Shown here piece by piece: positions 10,279 through 17,734 of a stretch of DNA of 64,000 nucleotides (its first letter is position 1; each line of letters opens with the position of its first letter). Origin of the DNA: Erythrobacter ani. Lineage in GTDB: Bacteria; Pseudomonadota; Alphaproteobacteria; Sphingomonadales; Sphingomonadaceae. The position numbers were made by a program, and so were the translations under genes. The stretch spans positions 682,001 to 746,000 of the forward strand of contig NZ_JAGSPB010000002.1 of the NCBI RefSeq assembly GCF_019204025.1. The letters are read 5' to 3'. Under the pieces are notes generated by a model that was not told the DNA's origin, did not search any database, and saw only the letters and a list, made by a program, of their open reading frames with translations.

Positions 10279-11037
10279 ATGCACGAACGCACTTGGTCGA
10301 AAATGAAACCGGTTTTTGCTGTTATGTCGGTGGCGATGGCGGCACCGCTGGCATTGGTAGGGTGCAGCGAAAGTGCCGAGGACGCGGTGCAGGTTCCTGC
10401 ATCCGGTGCCGCGCGTACCGAGGGTGACTTGCCCGCAATCCCGGTCATGGGTCCGGAAGTCCGAATCCTTGCATTCGGGGACAGCCTGTTTGCCGGATAC
10501 GGCGTCGATAAATCGGACAGCTATCCTGCCAAGCTCGAAGCGGCGCTGCGCGCAAAGGGCGTGAATGCGGCGACGGTCAATGCAGGGGTATCGGGCGATA
10601 CAAGCGCTGCCGGTCTCCAAAGGCTCGAATTCACGCTTGATGCGCAGCAGGAAAAACCCGACCTGTTCATCCTCGAGCTCGGCGGTAACGATTTGCTTCG
10701 TGGCCTGTCTCCTGCCGAGACTAAAGCCAATCTCGCTGCAATGATGGAAGAATTGCAGAGCCGCGACATTCCCGTGCTGCTGATGGGTATGCGCGCTCCG
10801 CCGAATTACGGGCCCGAATACCAGGCCGATTTCGATGCGCTCTACGGTGAACTAGCCGAGCAATATGATGCTGCGCTCATTCCGTTCTGGCTCGAGGACA
10901 TCTACCAGAACCCATCACTGTTCCAGTCGGATCGGATCCATCCGACTGAGCAAGGGATTGAGGAATTGGTCGCTTCGACAGTGGACGAGGTGCAAGCGGC
11001 ACTTCCCGAAACCGAGGAGAGGCGCGACGCGGCCTGA
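10279..11037 (+). CDS. GDSL/SGNH esterase lipoprotein (TesA-like arylesterase)
   Basis: The 252-residue protein is a predicted secreted or outer-membrane lipolytic enzyme. A lipoprotein signal ends in the lipobox LVGC with the cysteine at residue 29. SGNH blocks are present: FGDSL with nucleophile Ser69, Gly105 in AGVSGD, GGND with Asn137, and DRIHP with Asp218 and His221. It matches multifunctional acyl-CoA thioesterase I/lysophospholipase (TesA) in order and size, except that it is lipidated. It is divergent from ybbA-ybbP, the usual partner genes of tesA. A start at residue 9 (10303) is also possible and would leave the signal peptide intact. Confidence 0.9.
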   Translation: MHERTWSKMKPVFAVMSVAMAAPLALVGCSESAEDAVQVPASGAARTEGDLPAIPVMGPEVRILAFGDSLFAGYGVDKSDSYPAKLEAALRAKGVNAATVNAGVSGDTSAAGLQRLEFTLDAQQEKPDLFILELGGNDLLRGLSPAETKANLAAMMEELQSRDIPVLLMGMRAPPNYGPEYQADFDALYGELAEQYDAALIPFWLEDIYQNPSLFQSDRIHPTEQGIEELVASTVDEVQAALPETEERRDAA

Positions 11038-11044
11038 AGAGCGT

Positions 11045-12133
11045 CTAGAGGCGCTTAAGCGTCCCGCCGCTCACGCGCCAGATTGCTGCCGAGTTTTCGA
11101 TGTCCGCAAACGGAGCCAGCTCGGTTCCGGTCATCCAAACCTGAGCCTGACCCTGGCCGAGCCGTCGGAACAGTTCTGCGCGGCGTACCGGATCGAGATG
11201 TGCTGCGACTTCATCGAGCAGGAGCACGCTCGGTCGGCCGGAAGATGCCAACACGCCCTGTGCCAGCGTAATCGCAATGAGCATCGCCTTCTGCTCGCCC
11301 GTCGAACAGGACGCTGCGGCAACCCCCGTTGACGCCATCACGACTTCAAGCTCGTCCCGATGTGGGCCTGTGAGCGCGCGACCTGCCGCTCGGTCACGCG
11401 GTCTGGCGCGCGCGAATTCCGCAAGAAGACCGGCGACATCGGTCGGGCCGCCAGGGCGGTAGGCTAAGATCGGGCGTGCAAAAGGTTCGGGGGGGAGGGC
11501 GCTCAATTCATCGGCGAGCTCGGAAACAAGCCGCGCACGGTTTTGTGAAACCACCGCGCCATGCTGCGCTGCCTGCGCTTCGATTGCATCGAGCCACCGC
11601 GCATCGCCGCCTGTTTCCAGCAGCTTGTTGCGTTCTCGCAGGGCGTTTTCCAGTGCCGAGACGCTCTTTGCGTGAGCGGGTTCCACTGCGAGCGTCAAGC
11701 GATCGACAAATCGTCGCCGTTCTCCCGCGCTGTCCGTAAAGAGCCCATCCATTGCTGGCGTCAGCCACGAAACCGCATGCCATTCCGACAACGCGCTGGC
11801 GCTTGCCTCCGCACCGTTGATCCGCACTAGGCGGCGTGTCGGCCGCTCAACTTCGGTGTAGGTGCCGAGGCGCGCGGAAGTTTGCCCCTGCTCGATCAAG
11901 CTCGCGCCGATAGCAAAAGCGCCGGCGGCTGCGCTTGGATCGGTCTTGCGGGCCAGCTCGGCAAGATTGGCGCGCCGCAATCCCCGCCCCGGACTGAGCA
12001 GCGAGAGGGCCTCCAGCACGTTGGTCTTTCCAGCCCCGTTGTCGCCTACCAATAGGTTAAAATGCGCGGTGTCCACCAGCTCGCTGGAGGAGTGGTTACG
12101 GAAATTCTGGAGAGTAATCCGGGTCAGAGCCAT
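11045..12133 (-). CDS. recF: DNA replication and repair protein RecF
   Basis: The 362-residue protein is an SMC-like ATPase that loads RecA at single-strand gaps with RecO and RecR. The N-terminus MALTRITLQNFRNH is diagnostic for RecF. Walker A GDNGAGKTN is at 30-38, the ABC-type signature region STGEQKAML lies late in the protein, and Walker B VLLLDEVAAHLD follows. I chose the start at 12133 because it matches the family N-terminus; sequence upstream of it is not conserved-looking. It is convergent with the esterase (7 bp apart) and divergent from the small-peptide locus. It is not next to dnaA/dnaN, which is usual in this group. Confidence 0.95.
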   Translation of the reverse strand: MALTRITLQNFRNHSSSELVDTAHFNLLVGDNGAGKTNVLEALSLLSPGRGLRRANLAELARKTDPSAAAGAFAIGASLIEQGQTSARLGTYTEVERPTRRLVRINGAEASASALSEWHAVSWLTPAMDGLFTDSAGERRRFVDRLTLAVEPAHAKSVSALENALRERNKLLETGGDARWLDAIEAQAAQHGAVVSQNRARLVSELADELSALPPEPFARPILAYRPGGPTDVAGLLAEFARARPRDRAAGRALTGPHRDELEVVMASTGVAAASCSTGEQKAMLIAITLAQGVLASSGRPSVLLLDEVAAHLDPVRRAELFRRLGQGQAQVWMTGTELAPFADIENSAAIWRVSGGTLKRL

Positions 12134-12295
12134 GTGCCCAAATGCGGTAGCATGGCGCGCGCTAAAGGCCAGTGCGGAGCGGGTCGAAATGACCAATCCC
12201 AACAGGTGGCGAAATTTCCCAATCTGTAGGATTTGTTAAGCCACCGTTCAGGTTCGCCGACCGTGAAAAGCCCAGAATTCCGCCAATCTCCGAGT

Positions 12296-12312
12296 TTGGC
12301 ACACCTCCTGCA
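12296..12312 (+). promoter_or_regulatory. Candidate sigma-54 promoter
   Basis: TTGGCAC and CTGCA are placed so that the GG of the -24 element and the GC of the -12 element have exactly 10 bases between them, as sigma-54 holoenzyme requires. The consensus is TTGGCAC, five bases, TTGCA; here one core base differs (C for the first T). The predicted start is near 12323, leaving a leader of about 55 nt before the first small peptide. Sigma-54 plus PspF control of phage-shock genes is established elsewhere; its use here is inference. Confidence 0.5.
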
Positions 12313-12377
12313 ATGTATCGGGTGTCCCAAGGGATTATCCCGAAAGACACTGAAAAACTCAAACAGGAGACCAAACA

Positions 12378-12491
12378 ATGTTCGTATCTGATCTTTCCAA
12401 TCGCTTCGCTGCCGCTGCCTTCTCTGTCGCAATTTCGGCCGCTTTCTTCGCTTACGCAATCATCCCTGCCAGCCCTTCGCTGATGGCTTGA
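12378..12491 (+). CDS. Small hydrophobic membrane peptide 1 (37 aa)
   Basis: This short gene begins with ATG preceded by AACAGGAGACC, a good ribosome-binding site. It encodes a 37-residue peptide with a polar N-terminus (MFVSDLSNRF), one membrane-spanning stretch and the terminal motif FFAYAIIPASP. The next two genes encode paralogues sharing the AxAIxPxSP ending. I do not recognise the family. Conservation of the motif across three adjacent genes, each with its own ribosome site, argues that these are real genes and not chance frames. The position upstream of PspC suggests a membrane role. Confidence 0.75.
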   Translation: MFVSDLSNRFAAAAFSVAISAAFFAYAIIPASPSLMA

Positions 12492-12522
12492 TCGCCAACA
12501 TTCTCTCGAAAGGAAAAACATC

Positions 12523-12633
12523 ATGCCTACCAACGAAACCGGAGTTCGCATTTTCGCCGCAGCATTTTCGGTGATCGTTTCGGCCTCGTTCTTCGCTTAC
12601 GCGATCATCCCCGGCAGCCCCGGCCTCGCCTAA
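12523..12633 (+). CDS. Small hydrophobic membrane peptide 2 (36 aa)
   Basis: The 36-residue peptide is a close paralogue of peptide 1: both carry AAAFSVxxSAxFFAYAIIPxSP, with different N-termini. It has a GAAAGGAAAA ribosome site and sits 31 bp after peptide 1. One transmembrane helix is predicted from about residue 8 to 29, followed by a short proline/serine/glycine tail ending GLA. No cysteine, histidine or enzymatic motif is present. Function unknown. Confidence 0.75.
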   Translation: MPTNETGVRIFAAAFSVIVSASFFAYAIIPGSPGLA

Positions 12634-12665
12634 GTCCAATCCAACCTTGAAAGGAAACAGAAAAA

Positions 12666-12812
12666 ATGTACTCGTTCTTTGACCTCGGCGGCACGGCAGG
12701 CGCTCGCATCGCAGCAGGTCTGACCGCATCGATCATCACGGTCGCTCTGATGGCTTTCGCCATTGTCCCGGCCAGCCCAGCCACCCCGTTTTTCGCAGGA
12801 GTGCTCGCATGA
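12666..12812 (+). CDS. Small hydrophobic membrane peptide 3 (48 aa)
   Basis: The 48-residue peptide has the same plan as peptides 1 and 2, with a more diverged span (ARIAAGLTASIITVALMAFA) and the shared ending AIVPASP, plus an extra hydrophobic tail TPFFAGVLA. A GAAAGGAAACAG ribosome site precedes the ATG at 12666. Its TGA overlaps the ATG of the PspC gene by 4 nt (ATGA), so the two are probably translationally coupled. That ties the peptides to PspC as one transcription unit. Confidence 0.75.
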   Translation: MYSFFDLGGTAGARIAAGLTASIITVALMAFAIVPASPATPFFAGVLA

Positions 12813-13021
12813 ACAACGTCTCACACAGAAATGGCGGCCCGCCCCAGGACGGTTATCGCCTCGACAAGCAAAACGGCAAATTGTTCGGTGTGTGCTCCGG
12901 ACTGGCCAATTCGACCGGCATTGACGCGACCATCTGGCGCATCGGCCTTGTCGTCGCCACTCTGCTCGGCTTTGGTCTGACCATTCCGATCTATCTCGCA
13001 GTCGCGCTTATCGCCGACTGA
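12809..13021 (+). CDS. PspC-domain protein
   Basis: The 70-residue protein consists of a short polar N-terminus and a PspC domain from about residue 17: LDKQNGKLFGVCSGLAN, then a WRIGLVVATLLGFG span and IPIYLAVALIAD. PspC is an inner-membrane component of phage-shock-type envelope stress systems and senses or transmits membrane damage. There is no pspA, pspB or pspF in the window. It is coupled to small peptide 3 by a 4-nt overlap and followed by a strong terminator. Confidence 0.9.
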   Translation: MNNVSHRNGGPPQDGYRLDKQNGKLFGVCSGLANSTGIDATIWRIGLVVATLLGFGLTIPIYLAVALIAD

Positions 13022-13100
13022 GCGCAGGACCTGACGGCGGCCCCGGTTTTCTTGGCCGGTTTTCACAGGAAACTGCGCGACCTACATCCGAAGAAACCGG

Positions 13101-13124
13101 GAGGGGCCATATGGCCCCTCTTTT
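13101..13124 (+). terminator. Terminator of the small-peptide/PspC unit
   Basis: A perfect 8-bp stem (GAGGGGCC with GGCCCCTC, extendable through ATAT) is followed by TTTT on the + strand. It lies 80 bp after the PspC stop and just before the convergent SDR gene end. Confidence 0.85.
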
Positions 13125-13129
13125 GATTC

Positions 13130-13924
13130 CTACATCGCCGAAATACCGCCATCCAGCTTGATCTCGGCGCCGGTCATGAACCGGCTTTCGTCGCTGGCGA
13201 GATAGACCACCGCATTGGCAATATCGTTCGGTTCGCCGACGAAACGCAGCGGGATCTGCCGTGCCAACTTGTCCATCAGCACATTCTTGTCGAGCGCGTG
13301 TGCCCTCGCCGTTCCGTCGAGGATAGGCGTATCGACGAAGGTCGGGTGCACAGAGTTGCAGCGGATCTGCATGTTCTTTTTTGCGCAGTGCAGTGCGATC
13401 GACTTTGATAGCATCCACACTGCAGCTTTCGACGCATTGTAAGCGGGCATCGTGTCGCTAGCGATCAATCCGGCAATGCTGGAAATATTGACGATCGATC
13501 CCGGTGCGTGCTCGCGCATCAATGGCAGCGCCTTTTGACAGCCATGGAAAATCGAATCGACGTTGATCGAAAAACAGCGCTGCCAGTCGGCGAAATCGCA
13601 TTCCTCGATATTGCCCGGTACACCGATCCCGGCATTGTTGACGAGGACATTGAGCCCGCCGATATTCTCGCGGGCGGCATCCACCGCGGCTTTCCACGCC
13701 TGCGGGTCGGTGACGTCATGCGCTACCGAATAGGCAGTGCCGGATCCCATCTCGGCGTTCACGATGTCCGCCGTTTCTGCGGCCCCGTCGCCGTTAATGT
13801 CGGTTGCGAGAACCCGTGCGCCTTCTTGGGCAAGCCGAATACAATGTGCACGGCCAAGTCCCTGTGCGCCGCCTGTAACAAGCGCGAGTTTCCCTTCGCA
13901 GCGGCCAGATTTCGTATTCGTCAT
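13130..13924 (-). CDS. Short-chain dehydrogenase/reductase
   Basis: The 264-residue protein is a classical SDR, a cytoplasmic NAD(P)-dependent alcohol/ketone oxidoreductase. The cofactor motif TGGAQGLG, the structural NNAG, and the catalytic Ser...Tyr-x-x-x-Lys (ISSIAG, then YNASK) are all present. The aspartate in LATDINGDG favours NAD(H). The start at 13924 (MTNTKSG) is chosen because it overlaps the NUDIX gene stop by ATGA; the longer frame reads into that gene. The substrate cannot be named; it resembles cyclohexanol or 3-beta-hydroxysteroid dehydrogenases. Confidence 0.88.
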   Translation of the reverse strand: MTNTKSGRCEGKLALVTGGAQGLGRAHCIRLAQEGARVLATDINGDGAAETADIVNAEMGSGTAYSVAHDVTDPQAWKAAVDAARENIGGLNVLVNNAGIGVPGNIEECDFADWQRCFSINVDSIFHGCQKALPLMREHAPGSIVNISSIAGLIASDTMPAYNASKAAVWMLSKSIALHCAKKNMQIRCNSVHPTFVDTPILDGTARAHALDKNVLMDKLARQIPLRFVGEPNDIANAVVYLASDESRFMTGAEIKLDGGISAM

Positions 13925-14508
13925 TTCAAACCTTCTCCCAAATATTCCGGTGTCAGCAGCATTCCGATCCGCACATCGACGCCGTGCCCTGCGGCACGCC
14001 AATCAGCGACGAAACTTGCCAGTTCGGCAAGGGCCACTCGGTGCACGTTGATCGTCTCGTCTTCCAAACCGCCGCCTTCACCGACTCTGGTCAATCCCGT
14101 GGCGCGGAGCAGGGTGAAGCTTTCGGAAACCATACCGGGCGAAGAATAGAATTCGCCAAGTTCTTCGAGCGTTTCGGCGCTGTAGCCGGTTTCCTCCTCG
14201 AGCTCACGGGCAGCGGCGGTTGCTGCGTCTTCGTCTTCCTCGCCATCATCGTCGCCGATCAGGCCAGCAGGTATCTCGAGGCAAAAGCGTGATAACGGGA
14301 CCCGGTACTGGCTAACCAGGATCACGTGACGGGTTCCGTCGTCGTCCTCGTCCAGCGCGATTATGGCTGCAGCGCGGATGCGGCGGGCGCGCGTCGCGTA
14401 TTCCCAGCGTCCCCGCGTTCTGGCGGTGATAAAGCGACCTTCCCAGCGGATATTCTCCGCCTGGTCGGCATCCTTGTCTCGGGTAAGATCGGGAAAGTCG
14501 CGAGTCAT
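13921..14508 (-). CDS. NUDIX hydrolase
   Basis: The 195-residue protein resembles ADP-ribose pyrophosphatases, which hydrolyse nucleoside diphosphates linked to another moiety. The NUDIX box reads GLIGDD, then an acidic insert, then AARELEEETGYSAE, giving the REL-EE-TGY metal-binding core. The acidic DDDGEEDEDA insert inside the box is longer than usual. It overlaps the downstream SDR by 4 nt and follows the TPM-domain gene, with a 14-bp gap. Substrate unknown. Confidence 0.87.
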   Translation of the reverse strand: MTRDFPDLTRDKDADQAENIRWEGRFITARTRGRWEYATRARRIRAAAIIALDEDDDGTRHVILVSQYRVPLSRFCLEIPAGLIGDDDGEEDEDAATAAARELEEETGYSAETLEELGEFYSSPGMVSESFTLLRATGLTRVGEGGGLEDETINVHRVALAELASFVADWRAAGHGVDVRIGMLLTPEYLGEGLK

Positions 14509-14522
14509 GTTCGCGAGGAGGC

Positions 14523-15197
14523 TTAGACTTCGATCAACCGGTCGGGAAGCTCATTCTCGTCGTCTTCGGTGCGGGGAAAGTGCTGCGAGAGCACGAAGCC
14601 GACATCGCGCACACCCACGGCCATGCCTTCGGCGATCCGACCCGCTTTGATTTCAACCAGCATGTCGGCCATGGCCTCGCCCCAAACCTCGGCAGAAACC
14701 TTCGCGGCGATCGGCTCGTCCGCCACGATCTCGGCTCGGTGTTCGCTCATCGACAGGTAGATGAGCACCCCGGTGCGCCCATGCGTCCGGCGCTCGGCAC
14801 CGACCTTGAAATGCTTGATGGCCTGTTCGTGCACCCGCGTCGTCTTGACCGGGTTCGGAACGGCGAAGAATTTCAGCGGCTCCCACATCTGCACCAGCAT
14901 GATGGCGGCAAAGGCGATCAGTCCGAGCGCGATGGTCATGCTGGCGAGCTGGCCGATCGACCATTCGTTCCCCCAGCCTCCACTCAGACTGTCCCAGAAG
15001 TCGAGAAAGGGTTGGGGCAGGGCGGCGAACAGGCTCATGACCGTGAAACTGCCCGCAATCGCCCACCACAATGCGACATCTGTATAACCATCGCTGCGGT
15101 CGGCAAGCACGGTAACGATCTCGCCAGATGTGGTGAGTTCGGCCTCTCGCACTGCGTTCGAGACGATGTCGTGCTGTTCTTCGTTGAGATAGCTCAT
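14523..15197 (-). CDS. TPM-domain membrane protein
   Basis: The 224-residue protein has a split TPM (DUF477) domain. Residues 1-40 (GEIVTVLADRSDGY) and about 115-210 (RTHGRTGVLIYLSMSEHRAEIVADEPI) flank two membrane spans at about 42-62 and 82-105. Members are membrane proteins of uncertain function, and some related TPM domains have weak phosphatase activity. It is the last gene of a lemA-TPM-TPM cluster and starts 3 bp after the stop of the previous gene. Confidence 0.82.
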   Translation of the reverse strand: MSYLNEEQHDIVSNAVREAELTTSGEIVTVLADRSDGYTDVALWWAIAGSFTVMSLFAALPQPFLDFWDSLSGGWGNEWSIGQLASMTIALGLIAFAAIMLVQMWEPLKFFAVPNPVKTTRVHEQAIKHFKVGAERRTHGRTGVLIYLSMSEHRAEIVADEPIAAKVSAEVWGEAMADMLVEIKAGRIAEGMAVGVRDVGFVLSQHFPRTEDDENELPDRLIEV

Positions 15198-15200
15198 GCG

Positions 15201-16061
15201 TCACCAGCCGCCCGAGGCGCCGCCGCCTCCAAACGAGCCGCCGCCGCCGCCGAAACCGCCACCGCCGAAGCCTCCTCCAAAACCGCCGCCGCTGCGTCCG
15301 CCGCCCATCGCTCCGCGCGCGATAGCGCTTCCCACTTCCCAAAGGATGATATCGCCAGCGGTGTCTTTCCAATCACGGTCGTGCCTGCGATCGCCCCATG
15401 GTCCCTTACCCTTCGAACGGTATTTACGCCGCCGCCTACGCCCGCGCAGCAGCGGTAGGATGAAGAAGAAGAACATGAAGCCCATCCACATCAGGGCTCC
15501 GATCGGAAAACCGCCGTCGCGTGAGCTGGTGGTGCGTTGCTGGTTTGCCTCTTGAGCGACGCGTTGCGCCTCGTCGGGCGGCAGGACAAGCTGCGTCACA
15601 ATTGCATCGGTGCCGGCAGCTATGCCGCCCGGATAGTCGCCATCGCGGAACCGAGGCAGGATCTGGTTTTGGATGATCAGCGAAGAGAGTGCATCGGTCA
15701 TGGTGCCTTCCAGCCCGTAACCAACTTCGATCCGGACCTTCCGTTCATTCGGAGCGACCAGCAACAGCGTACCATCATTGCGTTCGGCATCGCCCAAACC
15801 CCACTCACGGCCCAGCTGGTATCCGAAATCGGCAATGTCGTACCCTTGTAGGTCCGGGACAGTCGCGACGACCAATTGGCGCTGCGACTGCTCTTCGAGC
15901 GCTTCCAATTTCTGCACGAGCTCCGCTTCGACGTTGGGGGGAAGGATATCAGCAGTGTCGACGACGCGGCCAGTCAACGCCGGGAATTCAGGCTGTGCGG
16001 CGAGAGGGGACGCCAAGAGCGCCCCCACTGCTGCGAGTGTGAGGATAATCTGGCGAAGCAC
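15201..16061 (-). CDS. TPM-domain exported protein with glycine-rich tail (YgcG family)
   Basis: The 286-residue protein has a signal peptide (cleaved near LAAQ at about 22), a periplasmic TPM domain (LTGRVVDTADILPP to about residue 170, containing RKVRIEVGYGLEGT), a single membrane span at about 190-207, an arginine/lysine-rich cytoplasmic stretch and a tail made almost wholly of Gly, Phe and Ser. This is the standard YgcG layout. It is paired with lemA upstream, a partnership seen in many bacteria and implicated in envelope or surface functions (established co-occurrence, mechanism unclear). Confidence 0.88.
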   Translation of the reverse strand: MLRQIILTLAAVGALLASPLAAQPEFPALTGRVVDTADILPPNVEAELVQKLEALEEQSQRQLVVATVPDLQGYDIADFGYQLGREWGLGDAERNDGTLLLVAPNERKVRIEVGYGLEGTMTDALSSLIIQNQILPRFRDGDYPGGIAAGTDAIVTQLVLPPDEAQRVAQEANQQRTTSSRDGGFPIGALMWMGFMFFFFILPLLRGRRRRRKYRSKGKGPWGDRRHDRDWKDTAGDIILWEVGSAIARGAMGGGRSGGGFGGGFGGGGFGGGGGSFGGGGASGGW

Positions 16062-16080
16062 TGAGATCAGGTCCGCGCTC

Positions 16081-16683
16081 TCAACTCGACGTCAGATCGA
16101 GCTCGGGAGCAGTTTCTGCACCCTCGGTCACGGCCGAATACGGCACAAGCGGCTCTGCGCCGTGGATGATATTCGCGCCGATCGTATCTGGGAAAGTGCG
16201 GATCGTCGTATTATATTTGCGCACCGCCTCATTGTAGTCGCGAATTGCCACCGCAATACGGTTTTCAGTGCCTTCGAGCTGGCTTTGCAGCGTCAGGAAG
16301 TTCTGGTTGGACTGAATAGTGGGATATGCCTCGAAGCTCGCAAGCAGGCGACCAAGACCCTGGCTTAGCTGACCCTGCGCCGCGGCGAACTGTTCCATCT
16401 TCGCTGGATCGTCGAGATCATCGGCTGAAACGTTGATCGCGGTGGCTCGGGCGCGGGCTTCCGTTACTTCGGTAAGAATACCGCGCTCATTCTCGGCAGC
16501 ACCTTGGGTGACTTCGGCGAGGTTCGGGATAAGGTTCGCGCGGCGCTGGAATTGCGCCTCAACATCGGCCCACTTCGCTTTTGCTTCTTCTTCGGCAGCG
16601 GGCACGGAGTTGATCCCGCAGGCTGCGAGAGTGAGCGAGGCGGCTGCGACCAATACGCCGCGGGTCACGGTCTTCAAAAACAT
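16081..16683 (-). CDS. lemA: LemA-family lipoprotein
   Basis: The 200-residue protein carries a lipoprotein signal with lipobox LAAC (Cys22) and then the LemA helical domain: WADVEAQFQRRANLIPNL, a long ENERGILTEVTEARARA helix and the closing YNEAVRKYNTTIRTFPDTI. The start at 16683 is chosen because TGGAGGA lies at the right distance and the next upstream ATG would put extra residues before the signal peptide. It heads the lemA-TPM-TPM cluster; a promoter with good spacing is visible upstream. Confidence 0.93.
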   Translation of the reverse strand: MFLKTVTRGVLVAAASLTLAACGINSVPAAEEEAKAKWADVEAQFQRRANLIPNLAEVTQGAAENERGILTEVTEARARATAINVSADDLDDPAKMEQFAAAQGQLSQGLGRLLASFEAYPTIQSNQNFLTLQSQLEGTENRIAVAIRDYNEAVRKYNTTIRTFPDTIGANIIHGAEPLVPYSAVTEGAETAPELDLTSS

Positions 16684-16743
16684 GCAAATCCTCCAGAAAA
16701 GTGCCGCGACCATGGATTGGCGCGCGCTAGAGCCTGTATTGTC

Positions 16744-16771
16744 GATATAGCACACCGCCCGGGGCTTTCAA
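16744..16771 (-). promoter_or_regulatory. Candidate sigma-70 promoter of lemA
   Basis: On the - strand TTGAAA and TATATC are separated by 16 bases, about 60 bp upstream of the lemA start. Both hexamers are near consensus, but this is a by-eye match. Confidence 0.4.
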
Positions 16772-16858
16772 GAAGTCCACAGGCACGGCTCCTACGCTTG
16801 GCAGGTCCGATCATTCTTGCATAGAAGAGACATCCGGAACTGCGAAGAAGGGATTGGT

Positions 16859-17290
16859 ATGCTGTCTGAATTCAAGGAATTTATTGCCAAGGGCAATGTC
16901 ATGCAACTTGCTGTCGCCGTGATCATCGGCGGGGCTTTTGCAACTATCGTAAAATCGCTCACTGACGAGGTTATCATGCCGGTCGTCGGCGCTATTTTCG
17001 GTGATGTCGATTTTTCGGACAAGTACATCGTCTTGTCGGGCGAAGACACGATCCAAACAGGCATGTCGCTCGAGGCTGCACGTGAGGCGGGCGCCAACGT
17101 GCTGGCATGGGGATCTTTCGTGTCCGCCATCATCAACTTCCTGATCCTGGCCTTCATCATATTCTTGCTCGTTCGCTACACGATGAAGGTGATGGCCCAG
17201 TTCGAGAAGAAGGAGGAAGCGCCGGCCGAGCCAGAAGGCCCTACCGAAATCGAGCTGCTCACGGAAATCAGGGACGCGCTGAAAAAATAG
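16859..17290 (+). CDS. mscL: Large-conductance mechanosensitive channel MscL
   Basis: The 143-residue protein forms the homopentameric emergency release channel that opens under hypo-osmotic shock. The N-terminal amphipathic helix (MLSEFKEFIAKGNV), TM1 (QLAVAVIIGGAFATIVKSL), TM2 (FVSAIINFLILAFIIFLLVR) and the cytoplasmic C-terminal helix (TEIELLTEIRDAL) are all present. The start at 16859 is chosen because it gives the canonical N-terminus after an AAGGG ribosome site. The gene is monocistronic and divergent from lemA. Confidence 0.96.
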   Translation: MLSEFKEFIAKGNVMQLAVAVIIGGAFATIVKSLTDEVIMPVVGAIFGDVDFSDKYIVLSGEDTIQTGMSLEAAREAGANVLAWGSFVSAIINFLILAFIIFLLVRYTMKVMAQFEKKEEAPAEPEGPTEIELLTEIRDALKK

Positions 17291-17312
17291 GCCGCATTTT
17301 CGACACATTCTC

Positions 17313-17337
17313 GGAACCAATCGTATTTTCACTCGAT
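17313..17337 (+). promoter_or_regulatory. Candidate EcfG (general stress) promoter
   Basis: GGAAC, 16 bases, then CGAT lies about 60 bp upstream of the acidic lipoprotein gene. The alphaproteobacterial EcfG consensus is GGAAC, 16-17 bases, CGTT, so one -10 base differs. Weak evidence on its own. Confidence 0.3.
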
Positions 17338-17398
17338 TGAGCCTTTTGAACGGTCTCTGCGCAGAGCAGTTCGACAGGCTCTATCGAAAGGGATGATT

Positions 17399-17647
17399 AT
17401 GCGTAAGATTTTTGCAGCCACGGTGGCGGCAGCTACACTGACACTCGTGGCATGTGGTCCGGAGACGGCGACCGAAGCCGAAGCTGAAGAAATGGAAGAG
17501 CGCGCCGACGAAGTTGAAGATCTGGCCGACGACGCCGAGACGGAGGCGCAGGAAGACGCTCTCGAAGCGCAGGCTGAACAGATCGAAGACAAGTCCGACG
17601 CCCTGGAAGATGCAGCGGATGCTGAAGAACCAATTCCAAGCGTCTGA
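17399..17647 (+). CDS. Small acidic lipoprotein
   Basis: The 82-residue protein has a lipoprotein signal with lipobox LVAC (Cys19). The mature part is dominated by Glu, Asp and Ala with heptad-like spacing (EEMEERADEVEDLADDAE and similar), which suggests a helical or coiled-coil lipid-anchored peptide. It contains no cysteine beyond the lipidated one. The ATG at 17399 is preferred over the one at 17393 because AAAGGG lies 6 nt before it. It is followed by a strong terminator, so it is monocistronic. The family is not recognised. Confidence 0.75.
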   Translation: MRKIFAATVAAATLTLVACGPETATEAEAEEMEERADEVEDLADDAETEAQEDALEAQAEQIEDKSDALEDAADAEEPIPSV

Positions 17648-17670
17648 TTTGTCGGAACTTGAATTGTAGG

Positions 17671-17705
17671 AGGGGGCGGGCCTTGCGGTCTGCCCCTTTT
17701 CTTTT
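17671..17705 (+). terminator. Terminator of acidic lipoprotein gene
   Basis: A 10-bp stem (GGGGCGGGCC with GGTCTGCCCC, two G-T pairs) and TTGC loop are followed by TTTTCTTTT. It separates the lipoprotein from the tmRNA gene. Confidence 0.85.
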
Positions 17706-17734
17706 GGACTTCTCGATCCTATATCTCTTGTGTC

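Noticed and set aside
12378-12812. Light-harvesting (pufA/pufB-type) peptides
   Set aside because: Size and single span fit, but none of the three peptides has the histidine needed to ligate bacteriochlorophyll.
15215-15310. Short-repeat block resembling a satellite or CRISPR
   Set aside because: The GCC-rich repeats encode the glycine-rich tail of the TPM protein on the - strand; no spacers or fixed repeat unit exist.
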